NCBI GenBank assembly: GCA_016218765.1
Contig: JACRCZ010000009.1
Location: 18,372 to 82,371 of the forward strand
Direction: 5' to 3'
Length of the DNA: 64,000 bases
From: Deltaproteobacteria bacterium
GTDB lineage: Bacteria > Myxococcota_A > Polyangia > DRWM01 > JAAZOP01
Position numbers and translations under genes: made by a program
Notes under the pieces: model-generated
Told to the model about the DNA's origin: nothing
What the model saw: the letters and a program-made list of their open reading frames with translations, nothing else
The model's database searches: none
Part shown: one piece after another, positions 19,673-27,612 of the stretch
Position numbering within the stretch: the stretch's first letter is position 1
Layout: the number at the start of each line of letters is the position of its first letter

Positions 19673-22159
19673 CTAGAACCGCTCCATCTCGTCCGCCAGA
19701 AACGCTTTCGCGAAGAACACCGGGCTGTCGTCCGTCTCCATGAGCATGTCGAGCTGGCGCGCGCACAACGTGAGCCGGCCGAGCTGCACGAGGCGCCCGA
19801 GAACCACCTCGCGGTCGTACTTCTCCAGCCGCGCGAAGAGCATGTCCCCGCGGCAGGAGACCTTGAAGTCCAGGCTGCCCAGCACCTGCGAGAGGAACTC
19901 GCAGCGGCGGCCGCGCCGCACCTCGCCCGCCCCGCCGCCCTGGAACCGGAAGTGGATGTAGTTCTTGTTGATGCTGGCGCCGCACCAGGTGTCGACGGTG
20001 TTGTAGTGGTAGCCCGCCTTGGTGCTGAAGTTCATGTAGCGGTCGGAGATGGTCGCGAAGCTGAAACGGCCCACGCCGCGCTCGGCCGCCGGCGGCGTCA
20101 CCATCGCCTCGCCCAGGACGGTGAGGAACCCGCCGCCGGAGACGGCGCGCGGCTTGTCCCACCGGATGCGCGGGTCCTGGAAGCCCTTGAGGAAGGCCGT
20201 CAGCGGCACCGACCGGATCTCATCGATGTACACTTTCCCGGTCCCCGCCACGCCGTCCGCGAACCCGCCGCCCAGGTCGAAGACGTGGATCACGAACGGC
20301 AGCTTGCCTTCCAGCTCGGCCGACGCGAGGCCCGCGTGCGCCGCCTTGTCGGCGAGGTGGAACATCGAGTCGAACAGCTTCTCGTGGACGAAGCGCGTGA
20401 TGTCGTGGAGCGACCGGCACCCGGCCGGGGTGAACTCGCGCGAGGCGGGGTCGACGAGGTTGAGCGGCGTGATCAGCTCGGCCATGCACCGCAGCTTGAG
20501 CAGCGCCGGCGTCACCACCGCGGGACCACCCGTCGCGCAGGTGCGCAGCACCGCCTCATCGCGCCCGTCCCACACCATCCTCCGCGTCGCGTCGACGGTC
20601 ACCTGCCGTCCGTCACGCAGCGCCGCGGTGGCGCCGGGGAGGCCCACGATCGCCGGGATGCCGAACTCGCGCGCCAGGATCGACATGTGCCCCGTCGGCG
20701 AGCCCGCGTCCGTCACGATCGCCGCGCAGCGGGTCATGACCTGCGAGAAGCGCGGCGACGAGTGCGGGGCGATGAGCACCGCGCCCTGCGGCACGTGGTC
20801 CAGGTCCTGCTCCGATTGCACCAGGACCGCCGGCCCCGCCCCGCAGCCGTGGCACGCCGTTCGCCCCCCCGTGAGCAGCGGCTCCCCCGCCGGCGGCAAC
20901 GACGGCTCCCGGCTCGCCTCCGCCACCCGCGGCGCCGTCAGCATCGGCCGGCATTGCAGCACGAACAGCTCGTCCCGCTCCGAAATCGCCCACTCGATGT
21001 CCTGCGGCGACCCGAAATGCTCCTCCGCCCGCCGCGCCACCCGCACCAGCTCCCCAAGTTCCCCTGTCGCCAGGTGCGCCGAGCGGACCTCCGCCTCCTT
21101 CCCCGGCCGGATCGTCAGGTCCTCGCCGCTCACCGAGCCTCCCGCCAGGCCGTCCGACAGGCCCGACACCGTGCTCACCAGCACTTCGTCCGCCTTCTCG
21201 TCGTCGAACCCGCGCGAGAAGAGGATGCCGCTGCACCGCGGGGCGACCATGCGCAGGCAGCCCACGGCCATCGCCGTGTCCGCCGACGAGAGCCCGTGCC
21301 CCAGCCGGTACGCCACGGCGCTCAGCCCGAACACGCTCGACAGCACCGAGCGGTATGCGTCCAGGAGCCAGCCGCGGCCCACGTTCAACTCCGTGTAGTA
21401 CTGCCCCGCGTGCGAGGTCCCGATGCGGTCCTCCTTGACCGTCGAGGAACGCATCGCGACGAGGATCTCGCCGCCCCCGGCCAGCTTGTCGAAGGCCTCG
21501 TGGATCGCGCGGTCGATGTCCGAGGGCACGGGGGCGTCGAGCACCGCGGACTGCATCTTGCGGCAGGCCTCCGCCGCGACCTTCGTCCCGTACGTCTCGA
21601 GCATCTCCTCCAGCCGCTCGATCCCCTTGCGCAGGTCGTTCTCCGCGATGAAGCGCTGGTACGCGGTCGTGGTGATGACGAAGCCGTCCGGGACGTTGAA
21701 CCCCAGCGCGCGCCGTACCTCCCCCAGGTTCGCGATCTTCGTCCCCGCGACCTGCGCGTCCGCCTGCGTGAGGCTTCCCACGTCGATCACGATCGGCCCG
21801 GGCGGCACGTCCAGCCGCCCCGCGCATTCGTCCTCGAACCGCACGTTGAGCGCGCGCAGCACGTCGTACAGGCCGCCGTACTTCCCGCCCGTCATGCGGT
21901 TCAGGTTCTTGACCATGACGAACACGTCCATGATCGCCCGGCGGACCTGTCGCACGACGGCGTTGAAGGAGAACGGCACGCGTCCCGACAGCCGGTCCTC
22001 GACGTCCGCGATCGTCTGCAGCGTCGCGTCGTTCGCCGCCAGGATCTCCCGGAACTGCTCGTACAGCACCCGCAGCTCCGCCGCCGTGCGCTGCGCCTGT
22101 TCTTCCTTCTTGCGCGTCCGCGCCGCCTTCCCGAACTTCGCCTTGAGCCGCTCGAACAT
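19673..22159 (-). CDS. PEP-synthase-like phosphotransferase with novel C-terminal domain (copy 2)
   Basis: The 828-residue paralogue of the 5731 and 27613 proteins has an N-terminal helical region to about 130, an ATP-binding domain (ANLGEVRRALGFNVPDGF, AMRSSTVKEDR, SPQDIEWAIS), and a phosphohistidine domain with His near 490 in SPTGHMSILAREFGIPAIVG. The C-terminal domain has CRSLHDITRFVHEK, FDLGGGFADG, GYHYNTVDTWCG and NKNYIHFRFQGGG. No PEP-binding barrel is present. The ATG at 22159 with GGAGG upstream is chosen; the ORF-track frame runs on to 23707 only because it reads through the ATPase gene out of frame. It converges with the partner/TauE/lipoprotein operon (7-base gap). Predicted reaction: ATP-dependent phosphorylation of an unknown substrate through phosphohistidine. 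Confidence 0.8.
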   Translation of the reverse strand: MFERLKAKFGKAARTRKKEEQAQRTAAELRVLYEQFREILAANDATLQTIADVEDRLSGRVPFSFNAVVRQVRRAIMDVFVMVKNLNRMTGGKYGGLYDVLRALNVRFEDECAGRLDVPPGPIVIDVGSLTQADAQVAGTKIANLGEVRRALGFNVPDGFVITTTAYQRFIAENDLRKGIERLEEMLETYGTKVAAEACRKMQSAVLDAPVPSDIDRAIHEAFDKLAGGGEILVAMRSSTVKEDRIGTSHAGQYYTELNVGRGWLLDAYRSVLSSVFGLSAVAYRLGHGLSSADTAMAVGCLRMVAPRCSGILFSRGFDDEKADEVLVSTVSGLSDGLAGGSVSGEDLTIRPGKEAEVRSAHLATGELGELVRVARRAEEHFGSPQDIEWAISERDELFVLQCRPMLTAPRVAEASREPSLPPAGEPLLTGGRTACHGCGAGPAVLVQSEQDLDHVPQGAVLIAPHSSPRFSQVMTRCAAIVTDAGSPTGHMSILAREFGIPAIVGLPGATAALRDGRQVTVDATRRMVWDGRDEAVLRTCATGGPAVVTPALLKLRCMAELITPLNLVDPASREFTPAGCRSLHDITRFVHEKLFDSMFHLADKAAHAGLASAELEGKLPFVIHVFDLGGGFADGVAGTGKVYIDEIRSVPLTAFLKGFQDPRIRWDKPRAVSGGGFLTVLGEAMVTPPAAERGVGRFSFATISDRYMNFSTKAGYHYNTVDTWCGASINKNYIHFRFQGGGAGEVRRGRRCEFLSQVLGSLDFKVSCRGDMLFARLEKYDREVVLGRLVQLGRLTLCARQLDMLMETDDSPVFFAKAFLADEMERF

Positions 22160-22239
22160 CGCCAAGCCCGCCTCCCCCCGACTATAATCCACCCCCGTTC
22201 CCCGTTCCCCATTCCCCGGGTGCGCCTTCCCCTCGCCAA

Positions 22240-23412
22240 TCACGTCCGCCCCGGCTCCAGCGTCGCGAACGCCGCCAGCGCGTCGGTGACCTCGATGCCG
22301 TGGTCGGACCACGGACGCTTGAGGTCGCGCACGATCCGGCTGGCCTTCGCGGGCCGCAGGCGCTGGGCGAAATAGCGCAGCCCGCGCCCCACCTCCGGAT
22401 CGCCCACCTTCGCCTCGACCAGCTCGACAATCTTCCCCTCGCGCTCCAGCAGGAAATCCGCCTCGTGTCCTTCCTTGTCCCGCACGTACCACAGGCGGCA
22501 GCGGTAGCCGTCGCGGTCTTCCCAGAAGTGCAGGCGGCGCAGGAGGCTCGCGGCCACGAAGTTCTCGAACCGCGCCCCGTCGTCGCCGACGACGTCCCCG
22601 CTGTCGAAGAAGTACACCTTGGGCGGCTTCTGGATCGCGCGCGGCAGGCTCCGCGTCCACGGATAGACCGCGAAGCAGAGGTACATCCGCTCGAGACTCT
22701 CCAGCCACTTGCGCAGCGTCACCGGGCTCACCTGGAGGTCCCCGGCGATGTGCGACAGCACCACCGGGCTGCCCACGCGCTGCCGCAACGCGTCCACGAA
22801 CAACTCGAGTTTCGCCATCTCGCGAATCGCTTCCATGTCGCGCAGGTCGTCGCGCAGGACGCGTGCGAAACGCTCGCGCCGCCAGCGCCGCGCCTCCCGT
22901 TCGTCGTTTCCCAGGAACGGCTCGGGAAACGGCCCAACCGTCAGGAACCGCCGCAGCGCCTCCTCCGGGGCTATGCCCCGCGGGATCTCGTCCAGGCCGA
23001 ACGGATGCAGCCTCCAGTAGTGGTACCGACCCTGCAAGGAGTCTCCCCCCCGCCGGTACACGTCCAGCCGCGCGCTGCCGGTGACGACGAAGCGGTGCTT
23101 GCCGGCGGTGGTGTCCCACAGGCCCTTGATCCACCGCTTCCAGCCGGGATACTTGTGCAGCTCGTCCAGGGCCAGCAGGCGATCCGCGTCCCGCCACCGG
23201 CGGCCCAGCAGCGCGCGCCGGTCGTCCTCCGCGTCCCAGCTGAAGTACGCCCCCCCGGGGAAGATGGCCGGCCCGCCCTCCAGCGGCTCCGTCGGCCGCG
23301 GGTCTCCCACCAGGTACCGGGCCAGCGTCGTCTTGCCCGACTGCCGCGGTCCGCCGATGAACACCATCTTCCGCCGCAGGTCGCGCACCACGTCCCCGGC
23401 AATGTAGCGCAT
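22240..23412 (-). CDS. DUF4143-type AAA ATPase (first)
   Basis: This 390-residue protein has Walker A GGPRQSGKTTLARYL near residue 20, a Walker B-like LLALDELHKYPGW, sensor VTGSARLD, and a C-terminal DUF4143 region with the nuclease-like EGHEADFLLEREGKIVELVE-AK pattern. Such proteins are abundant, mobile ATPases whose cellular role is mostly unproven. The start ATG lies 6 bases after a good -10, with no ribosome site, so the mRNA is probably leaderless. It belongs to a different subfamily from the second ATPase at 23895 and is divergent from it. Confidence 0.85.
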   Translation of the reverse strand: MRYIAGDVVRDLRRKMVFIGGPRQSGKTTLARYLVGDPRPTEPLEGGPAIFPGGAYFSWDAEDDRRALLGRRWRDADRLLALDELHKYPGWKRWIKGLWDTTAGKHRFVVTGSARLDVYRRGGDSLQGRYHYWRLHPFGLDEIPRGIAPEEALRRFLTVGPFPEPFLGNDEREARRWRRERFARVLRDDLRDMEAIREMAKLELFVDALRQRVGSPVVLSHIAGDLQVSPVTLRKWLESLERMYLCFAVYPWTRSLPRAIQKPPKVYFFDSGDVVGDDGARFENFVAASLLRRLHFWEDRDGYRCRLWYVRDKEGHEADFLLEREGKIVELVEAKVGDPEVGRGLRYFAQRLRPAKASRIVRDLKRPWSDHGIEVTDALAAFATLEPGRT

Positions 23413-23418
23413 GCGACC

Positions 23419-23446
23419 ATCCTATACCGCACTGGAAATCGGTCAA
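23419..23446 (-). promoter_or_regulatory. Promoter of the first DUF4143 ATPase, probably leaderless
   Basis: On the minus strand TTGACC is followed after 16 bases by TAGGAT, and the ATG begins 6 bases later. Transcription would start at or next to the start codon. Confidence 0.5.
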
Positions 23447-23451
23447 GTCCG

Positions 23452-23471
23452 TTTTCCAGCGCGGTGGAAAA
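23452..23471. promoter_or_regulatory. Inverted repeat upstream of the ATPase promoter
   Basis: TTTTCCA and TGGAAAA form 7-bp arms around a 6-base centre, 5 bases upstream of the proposed -35. The position fits a regulator binding site. It lacks the trailing T run of a terminator. Confidence 0.4.
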
Positions 23472-23739
23472 CAGCCGCTCCCTGTTGCCGCGGGCGGCTC
23501 GCGCCGCGGGCCGCTCGGGCCTCGGCCCTGCTGCGGATGCTCGATCCGGACCTCGCCCGGTTCTTCCCCGACTCCCGCTCCGTCAACGACGCCTTGCACG
23601 CCCTCGTGGCGCTTGGCAGCGCACGGCCGAAGCGCCGAGCCCGGGGCCGCCGGGCCGCCTGACCAGGGCCGTGGGGCAGGGCTTCCGCTCGCCCCGCCAA
23701 GTCGCAAGTTCGTGCCGAGCGTCGGGACGCCAGCCGTTC

Positions 23740-23769
23740 ACGTAACCACATGCAATAACTCGGTTACGT
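23740..23769. promoter_or_regulatory. Inverted repeat in the AT-rich island
   Basis: ACGTAACC and GGTTACGT are perfect 8-bp arms separated by 14 bases, about 125 bases upstream of the second ATPase gene. It could be an operator or a remnant end of an element. Confidence 0.4.
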
Positions 23770-23894
23770 ACTGGATCCACTCCCGATGGGCTTGATCTTG
23801 CTCGAGTCATATGCTACGAATGCCTTGCTTTATGTAGTAGAAACGACAGTTATAGCCTTGCCTTCTGGCCGATCCTGCGGCACCCTGGCCCATC

Positions 23895-25226
23895 ATGTGG
23901 AGGAGAATCGAGAACGATCTGCTCGCCTGGAAGGACGACCCCCGACGAAGGGTCCTGCTGGTCAGGGGAGCCCGACAGGTCGGTAAGACGTTCTCCATCC
24001 GCCAGCTCGGCAAAACCTTCCCCCACTTCCTCGAGGTGAACTTCGAGGAGAACAAGGACGTGGCGGCCTTCTTCCAGGGGTCCCTCGATCCGGCGCGTCT
24101 GGTCGAGAAGCTCTCGGCCTATTTCGCTGTTCCGGTCATCCCCCGCCAGACGCTCCTCTTCCTCGACGAGATCCAGGCATGCCCGAACGCTCTGGCCTCC
24201 CTTCGATTTTTCCACGAGAAGATGCCGGGGCTGCATGTCGTGGGCGCGGGCTCCCTCCTGGAGCTGGCCATGGAGCAGATCCCCTCCCTCGGCGTGGGCC
24301 GACTCGGCTCCCTCTTCATGCACCCCATGTGCTTCAGCGAGTTCCTCGCCGCCACGGGCGGCGAAGGCTTGGCTCGCGTCGTCGAGCCGGCGGACCCGGA
24401 GCATCCGGTGGACGCCCCGTTCCACGCGCGGCTCCTGGACGTGCTGAGGACCTACCTTCTGGTGGGAGGCATGCCGGCCGCCGTAGCGACCTACGCCGAG
24501 CAGCGGTACCTCCCCACTTGCTTCAAGGTCCTCGACGATCTCGTCCTGACCCTGGAGGACGACTTCGCGAAGTACAGGAAACGGTCTCCCGTCGCGCGGC
24601 TCGTCGAGGTGTTTCGCTCGATCGCCGGCCAGACCGGAGGCAAGTTCAAGTTTTCCCGCGTCGGCTCGGGAGCCCCTTCCGGCCCGCTCAAGGACGCCTT
24701 GATGCTCCTCGTGCGCGCGGGGCTGGCGCACCGGGTCGTCCACACCGACGCGCGCGGCATCCCGCTCGGCGCCCAGACGGACGACAGGAAGTTCAAGGTC
24801 CTCCTGTTCGATCTCGGCGTCCACCAGCGGATGCTCGGCCTCGACGTCCCTGCCTTCCTTGCCGCGAGCGACATCGATCTGGTCAACAAGGGAAGCCTGG
24901 CGGAGCTCTTCGTCGGGCTGGAGCTTGTCGCCAACGGCCCGTCGCACCGGAGGCCCGGCCTGTACTACTGGCACCGGGAAGCGCGGGCCAGCAACGCCGA
25001 GGTGGACTACGTCGTCCAGCGCGGCTCCGCGATCGTCCCCGTGGAGGTCAAGGCGGGCACCCGAGGCGGCATGCAGAGCATGCGCATCTTCATGGATGAG
25101 CGCCGGCTGGGGTCCGGCGTCCGCGTCTCGATGGAGAACTTCTCCAGGCTCGAACGGATCGAGGTCCTCCCCCTCTACGCGGCCGGAAGGCTCGCGCAAT
25201 CGCCGCTGCGGGCGCCGGAGACCTGA
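23895..25226 (+). CDS. DUF4143-type AAA ATPase (second)
   Basis: The 443-residue protein has Walker A RGARQVGKTFSIRQLG near residue 25, a Walker B-like LLFLDEIQACP, sensor VVGAGSLLELAM, and the C-terminal DUF4143 domain with FEL-type helices and the pattern AEVDYVVQRG...VPVEVKAG. This is the classic DUF4143 ATPase subfamily, common on genomic islands. The ATG at 23895 has no clear ribosome site. The gene follows an AT-richer noncoding stretch and is divergent from another DUF4143 gene. Substrate and role unknown. Confidence 0.87.
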   Translation: MWRRIENDLLAWKDDPRRRVLLVRGARQVGKTFSIRQLGKTFPHFLEVNFEENKDVAAFFQGSLDPARLVEKLSAYFAVPVIPRQTLLFLDEIQACPNALASLRFFHEKMPGLHVVGAGSLLELAMEQIPSLGVGRLGSLFMHPMCFSEFLAATGGEGLARVVEPADPEHPVDAPFHARLLDVLRTYLLVGGMPAAVATYAEQRYLPTCFKVLDDLVLTLEDDFAKYRKRSPVARLVEVFRSIAGQTGGKFKFSRVGSGAPSGPLKDALMLLVRAGLAHRVVHTDARGIPLGAQTDDRKFKVLLFDLGVHQRMLGLDVPAFLAASDIDLVNKGSLAELFVGLELVANGPSHRRPGLYYWHREARASNAEVDYVVQRGSAIVPVEVKAGTRGGMQSMRIFMDERRLGSGVRVSMENFSRLERIEVLPLYAAGRLAQSPLRAPET

Positions 25227-25427
25227 CGGCAGCCGCATCAGCGCGCGCAAGGCCTCGCCCGCGCAGCGGAGGAAGCATGAGCAGGGTTGATGTCGCGAAA
25301 TTGCCCGAGGGACACGTCGACCGCCGCCGTGGCGTCGCGAAGCGACGACCTCGGGCTGAGGGGCGGCCGTCGAATGGGTGGTGGAGTTCGGGGCCGCCGA
25401 AGGGCGCTCGACCGGCGTGGTGTCCAC

Positions 25428-25994
25428 ATGGTTTGGTGGATAGTGGGGCTGTGTGCCCTCCTGCTCGCAGAATGCGGGCGGTCCGGAGGACGTGCGGGGT
25501 CCGGGCGACCTTCCGCTTCGGTTGACGCGAACCGTTTCGGGGCGGGCGCCGACCGCGTCCCGGAAGATCGTTGCGTAGGATCGTGCCGGTCTGGCGCGGA
25601 GATGAGGGAAGAGACCATCCTGTTGCCCTGCCCGTGTCCCCCCGGCGCGGCGCGCGTTTCCGAACTTCCCCGCGTTCCTGGCGGTGACCAGCATGAACAG
25701 TGGCTCTGCGGACGAGTAAGCGCGCACGGAATGGCCGTTACGTTCTACCTCAAGGAGGGAGGTCGGCTCGTGGGGGTGGACTTGCTCGGCGATACCCTGC
25801 TGAGGTCCGAGAGCCGTTCGGGGGCTCCGGCCATGGACGTCGGGCCGATGGAGCTGGACCCATGGTTGCACGCCAAGCCCGCGACGTGCTCTCCCTACTT
25901 TTGCGACGGGGCGTGCGCCACGGTTCGAGGCACGACGATTGCGGATTCTTGGGAGAGCGTGGTCGCACAGGAGGTCGTCTTCATCCTCGAGTAG
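25428..25994 (+). CDS. Cysteine-rich exported protein of unknown function
   Basis: This 188-residue protein has an N-terminal hydrophobic segment (MVWWIVGLCALLLAECG), possibly an unusual lipobox with Glu before Cys, then a low-complexity serine/glycine region and a Cys-rich part (RCVGSCRSG, LPCPCPPG, LCGRV, CSPYFCDGAC). Nine or more cysteines suggest disulfides outside the cytoplasm. The ATG at 25428 is chosen because the signal-like helix begins there; the ORF-track start at 25287 adds 47 residues without a ribosome site. No family recognised. Codon third positions are somewhat less GC-biased than in the neighbours, fitting its place beside the ATPase island. Confidence 0.5.
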   Translation: MVWWIVGLCALLLAECGRSGGRAGSGRPSASVDANRFGAGADRVPEDRCVGSCRSGAEMREETILLPCPCPPGAARVSELPRVPGGDQHEQWLCGRVSAHGMAVTFYLKEGGRLVGVDLLGDTLLRSESRSGAPAMDVGPMELDPWLHAKPATCSPYFCDGACATVRGTTIADSWESVVAQEVVFILE

Positions 25995-26142
25995 CCGGGC
26001 GGCAGAGGTCGCACTCGCGGACGGCGAGTTCGACACCGGATGTACGGCCGCCGCCCGTTCCGGCTTCGCACGATTGCGCCCCCCACGCCCCCCACCCCCC
26101 ACCCCGCCCCCCTCCCCACGCCGGCTTCCGCCCCCTCCACCG

Positions 26143-26171
26143 TTGACAAGATCCACAGTCCAGAGGATCAT
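26143..26171 (+). promoter_or_regulatory. Sigma-70-type promoter of the third TauE operon
   Basis: TTGACA (26143-26148), a 17-base spacer and GATCAT (26166-26171) lie 52 bases before the ATG at 26223. The -35 is perfect and the -10 matches 4 of 6. Confidence 0.55.
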
Positions 26172-26222
26172 CGCCCCTGCTGCGGTCTAGTGGGGCGGTG
26201 CGCCGCACGAAGGAGCGAGATC

Positions 26223-26516
26223 ATGAAGCGATCCGTCCAGGGTTTGGTCGTCGCCATCCTCGCGCTGCTTCCCTCGCTCGCCGCCGCCGGCGGCGAAGGC
26301 CTCGAGGTCCCGGAGGCGATGGGTAAAAAAGTCCCACTCGAGGACCTCTCCGGCATCAACCTCTGGGCCGGGCAGCTCTACAACGACAACCTCTGGCTCT
26401 ACGCCGTCGTCTGTACCGTGGTCATGGGCGTCGTCGGCGTCACCATCGCCTTCGGCACCGACCTCATCCTCAAAGCCATCGGCATGGAAGTCCACAAGAT
26501 CGAGCACAAGGAGTAG
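26223..26516 (+). CDS. Small secreted/anchored partner of TauE (copy 3)
   Basis: The 97-residue protein has a signal peptide (MKRSVQGLVVAILALLPSLA, then AAGGEG), a short polar segment (VPLEDLSGINLWAGQLYN), one transmembrane helix (LWLYAVVCTVVMGVVGVTIA) and the tail GMEVHKIEHKE. The sequence from QLYNDNLWLY onward matches copy 2 closely. The ATG follows AAGGAG. TauE starts 6 bases after its stop with its ribosome site inside the end of this gene, so translation is coupled. The conserved position and tail argue for a dedicated subunit. Confidence 0.82.
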   Translation: MKRSVQGLVVAILALLPSLAAAGGEGLEVPEAMGKKVPLEDLSGINLWAGQLYNDNLWLYAVVCTVVMGVVGVTIAFGTDLILKAIGMEVHKIEHKE

Positions 26517-26522
26517 ACGGCC

Positions 26523-27572
26523 ATGTTCGACATCTACCTTCCCATCGCCGGCGTCGAGTTCAACCTCCTCATCCTCCTCTGCATCGGGCTCACCGTCGGC
26601 GTCCTCGGCGGCTTCTTCGGCGTCGGCGGCGCCTGGGTCGTTACCCCAGCCCTCAACATCTTCGGCTTCCCCATGGCCTACGCCATCGGCACCGACCTCG
26701 CCCACATCTTCGGCAAGTCCATCGTGGCCACCAAGAAACACGGCAAGATGGGCAACGTCGACGTCAAGATGGGCCTCATCTCCATCGTCGGCTCCGTCAT
26801 CGGCGTCGAGATCGGCGCGCAGATCGTCATGTGGCTCACCGCCAAGGGTCTCGCCGGACCCGTCGTCCGCTACTCCTACATGGCCCTCCTCTTCGGCCTC
26901 GGCCTCTTCATGCTCTGGGACTACTTCACCAAGGACAAGCGCGCCGCCGCGAAAGCCGCCAAGGACGCCGCGGCGGGCATCGTCCCCGGCCAGAAGCCGA
27001 AGAAGTCCGGCTGGAACCTCCCCCCCATGATCCACTTCCCCGTCTCCGGCGTCACGATCTCCCTCTGGACCGTCGTTCTCGTCTTCCTCCTCACCGGCCT
27101 CCTCTCCGGCTTCCTCGGCGTCGGCGGCGGCTTCATCCGCATGCCCGCCCTGATCTACCTCATCGGCTGCCCGACCGCCGTCGCCGTCGGCACCGACCTC
27201 TTCAGCGTCGTCTTCTCCGGCGCCTACGGCTGCTTCACCTACGCCGTGAAGGGCCGCGTCGAGATCATCGCCGCCCTCCTCATGCTGATCGGCGCCTCGA
27301 TCGGCGCGCAGATCGGCGTCACCGCGGTCAAGTACATCCACGGCTACGGCATCCGCCTGCTCTTCGCCATCATGGTCATCCTCGCCGGCTCGTCCGTCGC
27401 CCTGAAGCAATTCCACGCCACGACCGCCGCCGCGTACCTCGTCATGATCTCCGCCGTCTCCATGTGCGTTATCATCGTCATCCAGATGTCCCGCGGCTTC
27501 TCGCGGGAGAAGGCGGCCAAGGCCGTCGAGGCCGCCAAGAACGCCGCGGCGGCCAAGAGCCCCGCGGGCTGA
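26523..27572 (+). CDS. TauE/SafE family permease (copy 3)
   Basis: The 349-residue permease has the TauE/SafE duplicated motif (GGFFGVGGAWVVTPALNIFG; GVGGGFIRMPALIYLIGCPT) and a cytoplasmic loop rich in Lys and Ala (KDKRAAAKAAKDAAAG). The C-terminal tail is alanine/lysine-rich (KAVEAAKNAAAAKSPAG). It shares AYAIGTDLAH and GCPTAVAVGTDLF with copy 2. The operon order is partner, TauE, PEP-synthase-like kinase, CBS protein, with gaps of 6, 40 and about 50 bases. The substrate is probably an inorganic or organic sulfur or carboxyl anion by family; unproven here. Confidence 0.9.
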   Translation: MFDIYLPIAGVEFNLLILLCIGLTVGVLGGFFGVGGAWVVTPALNIFGFPMAYAIGTDLAHIFGKSIVATKKHGKMGNVDVKMGLISIVGSVIGVEIGAQIVMWLTAKGLAGPVVRYSYMALLFGLGLFMLWDYFTKDKRAAAKAAKDAAAGIVPGQKPKKSGWNLPPMIHFPVSGVTISLWTVVLVFLLTGLLSGFLGVGGGFIRMPALIYLIGCPTAVAVGTDLFSVVFSGAYGCFTYAVKGRVEIIAALLMLIGASIGAQIGVTAVKYIHGYGIRLLFAIMVILAGSSVALKQFHATTAAAYLVMISAVSMCVIIVIQMSRGFSREKAAKAVEAAKNAAAAKSPAG

Positions 27573-27612
27573 CCGGTGTTCCGGCCCGGGGGGTCGGGAG
27601 CGGATCGCCACC

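Larger units (their letters stand above)
23413..23894. other. Gene-free island between two divergent DUF4143 ATPases
   Basis: This region of 482 bases carries no convincing gene. The part from about 23738 to 23870 is clearly AT-richer than its surroundings, and two inverted repeats and a promoter flank it (listed separately). The composition and the two mobile-type ATPases suggest acquired DNA. The short plus-strand frames at 23411-23795 have no ribosome site. Confidence 0.5.

Noticed and set aside
19673-23707. 1344-residue ORF read as one protein
   Set aside because: The real gene starts at 22159; the rest runs out of frame through the DUF4143 ATPase gene and a noncoding gap.
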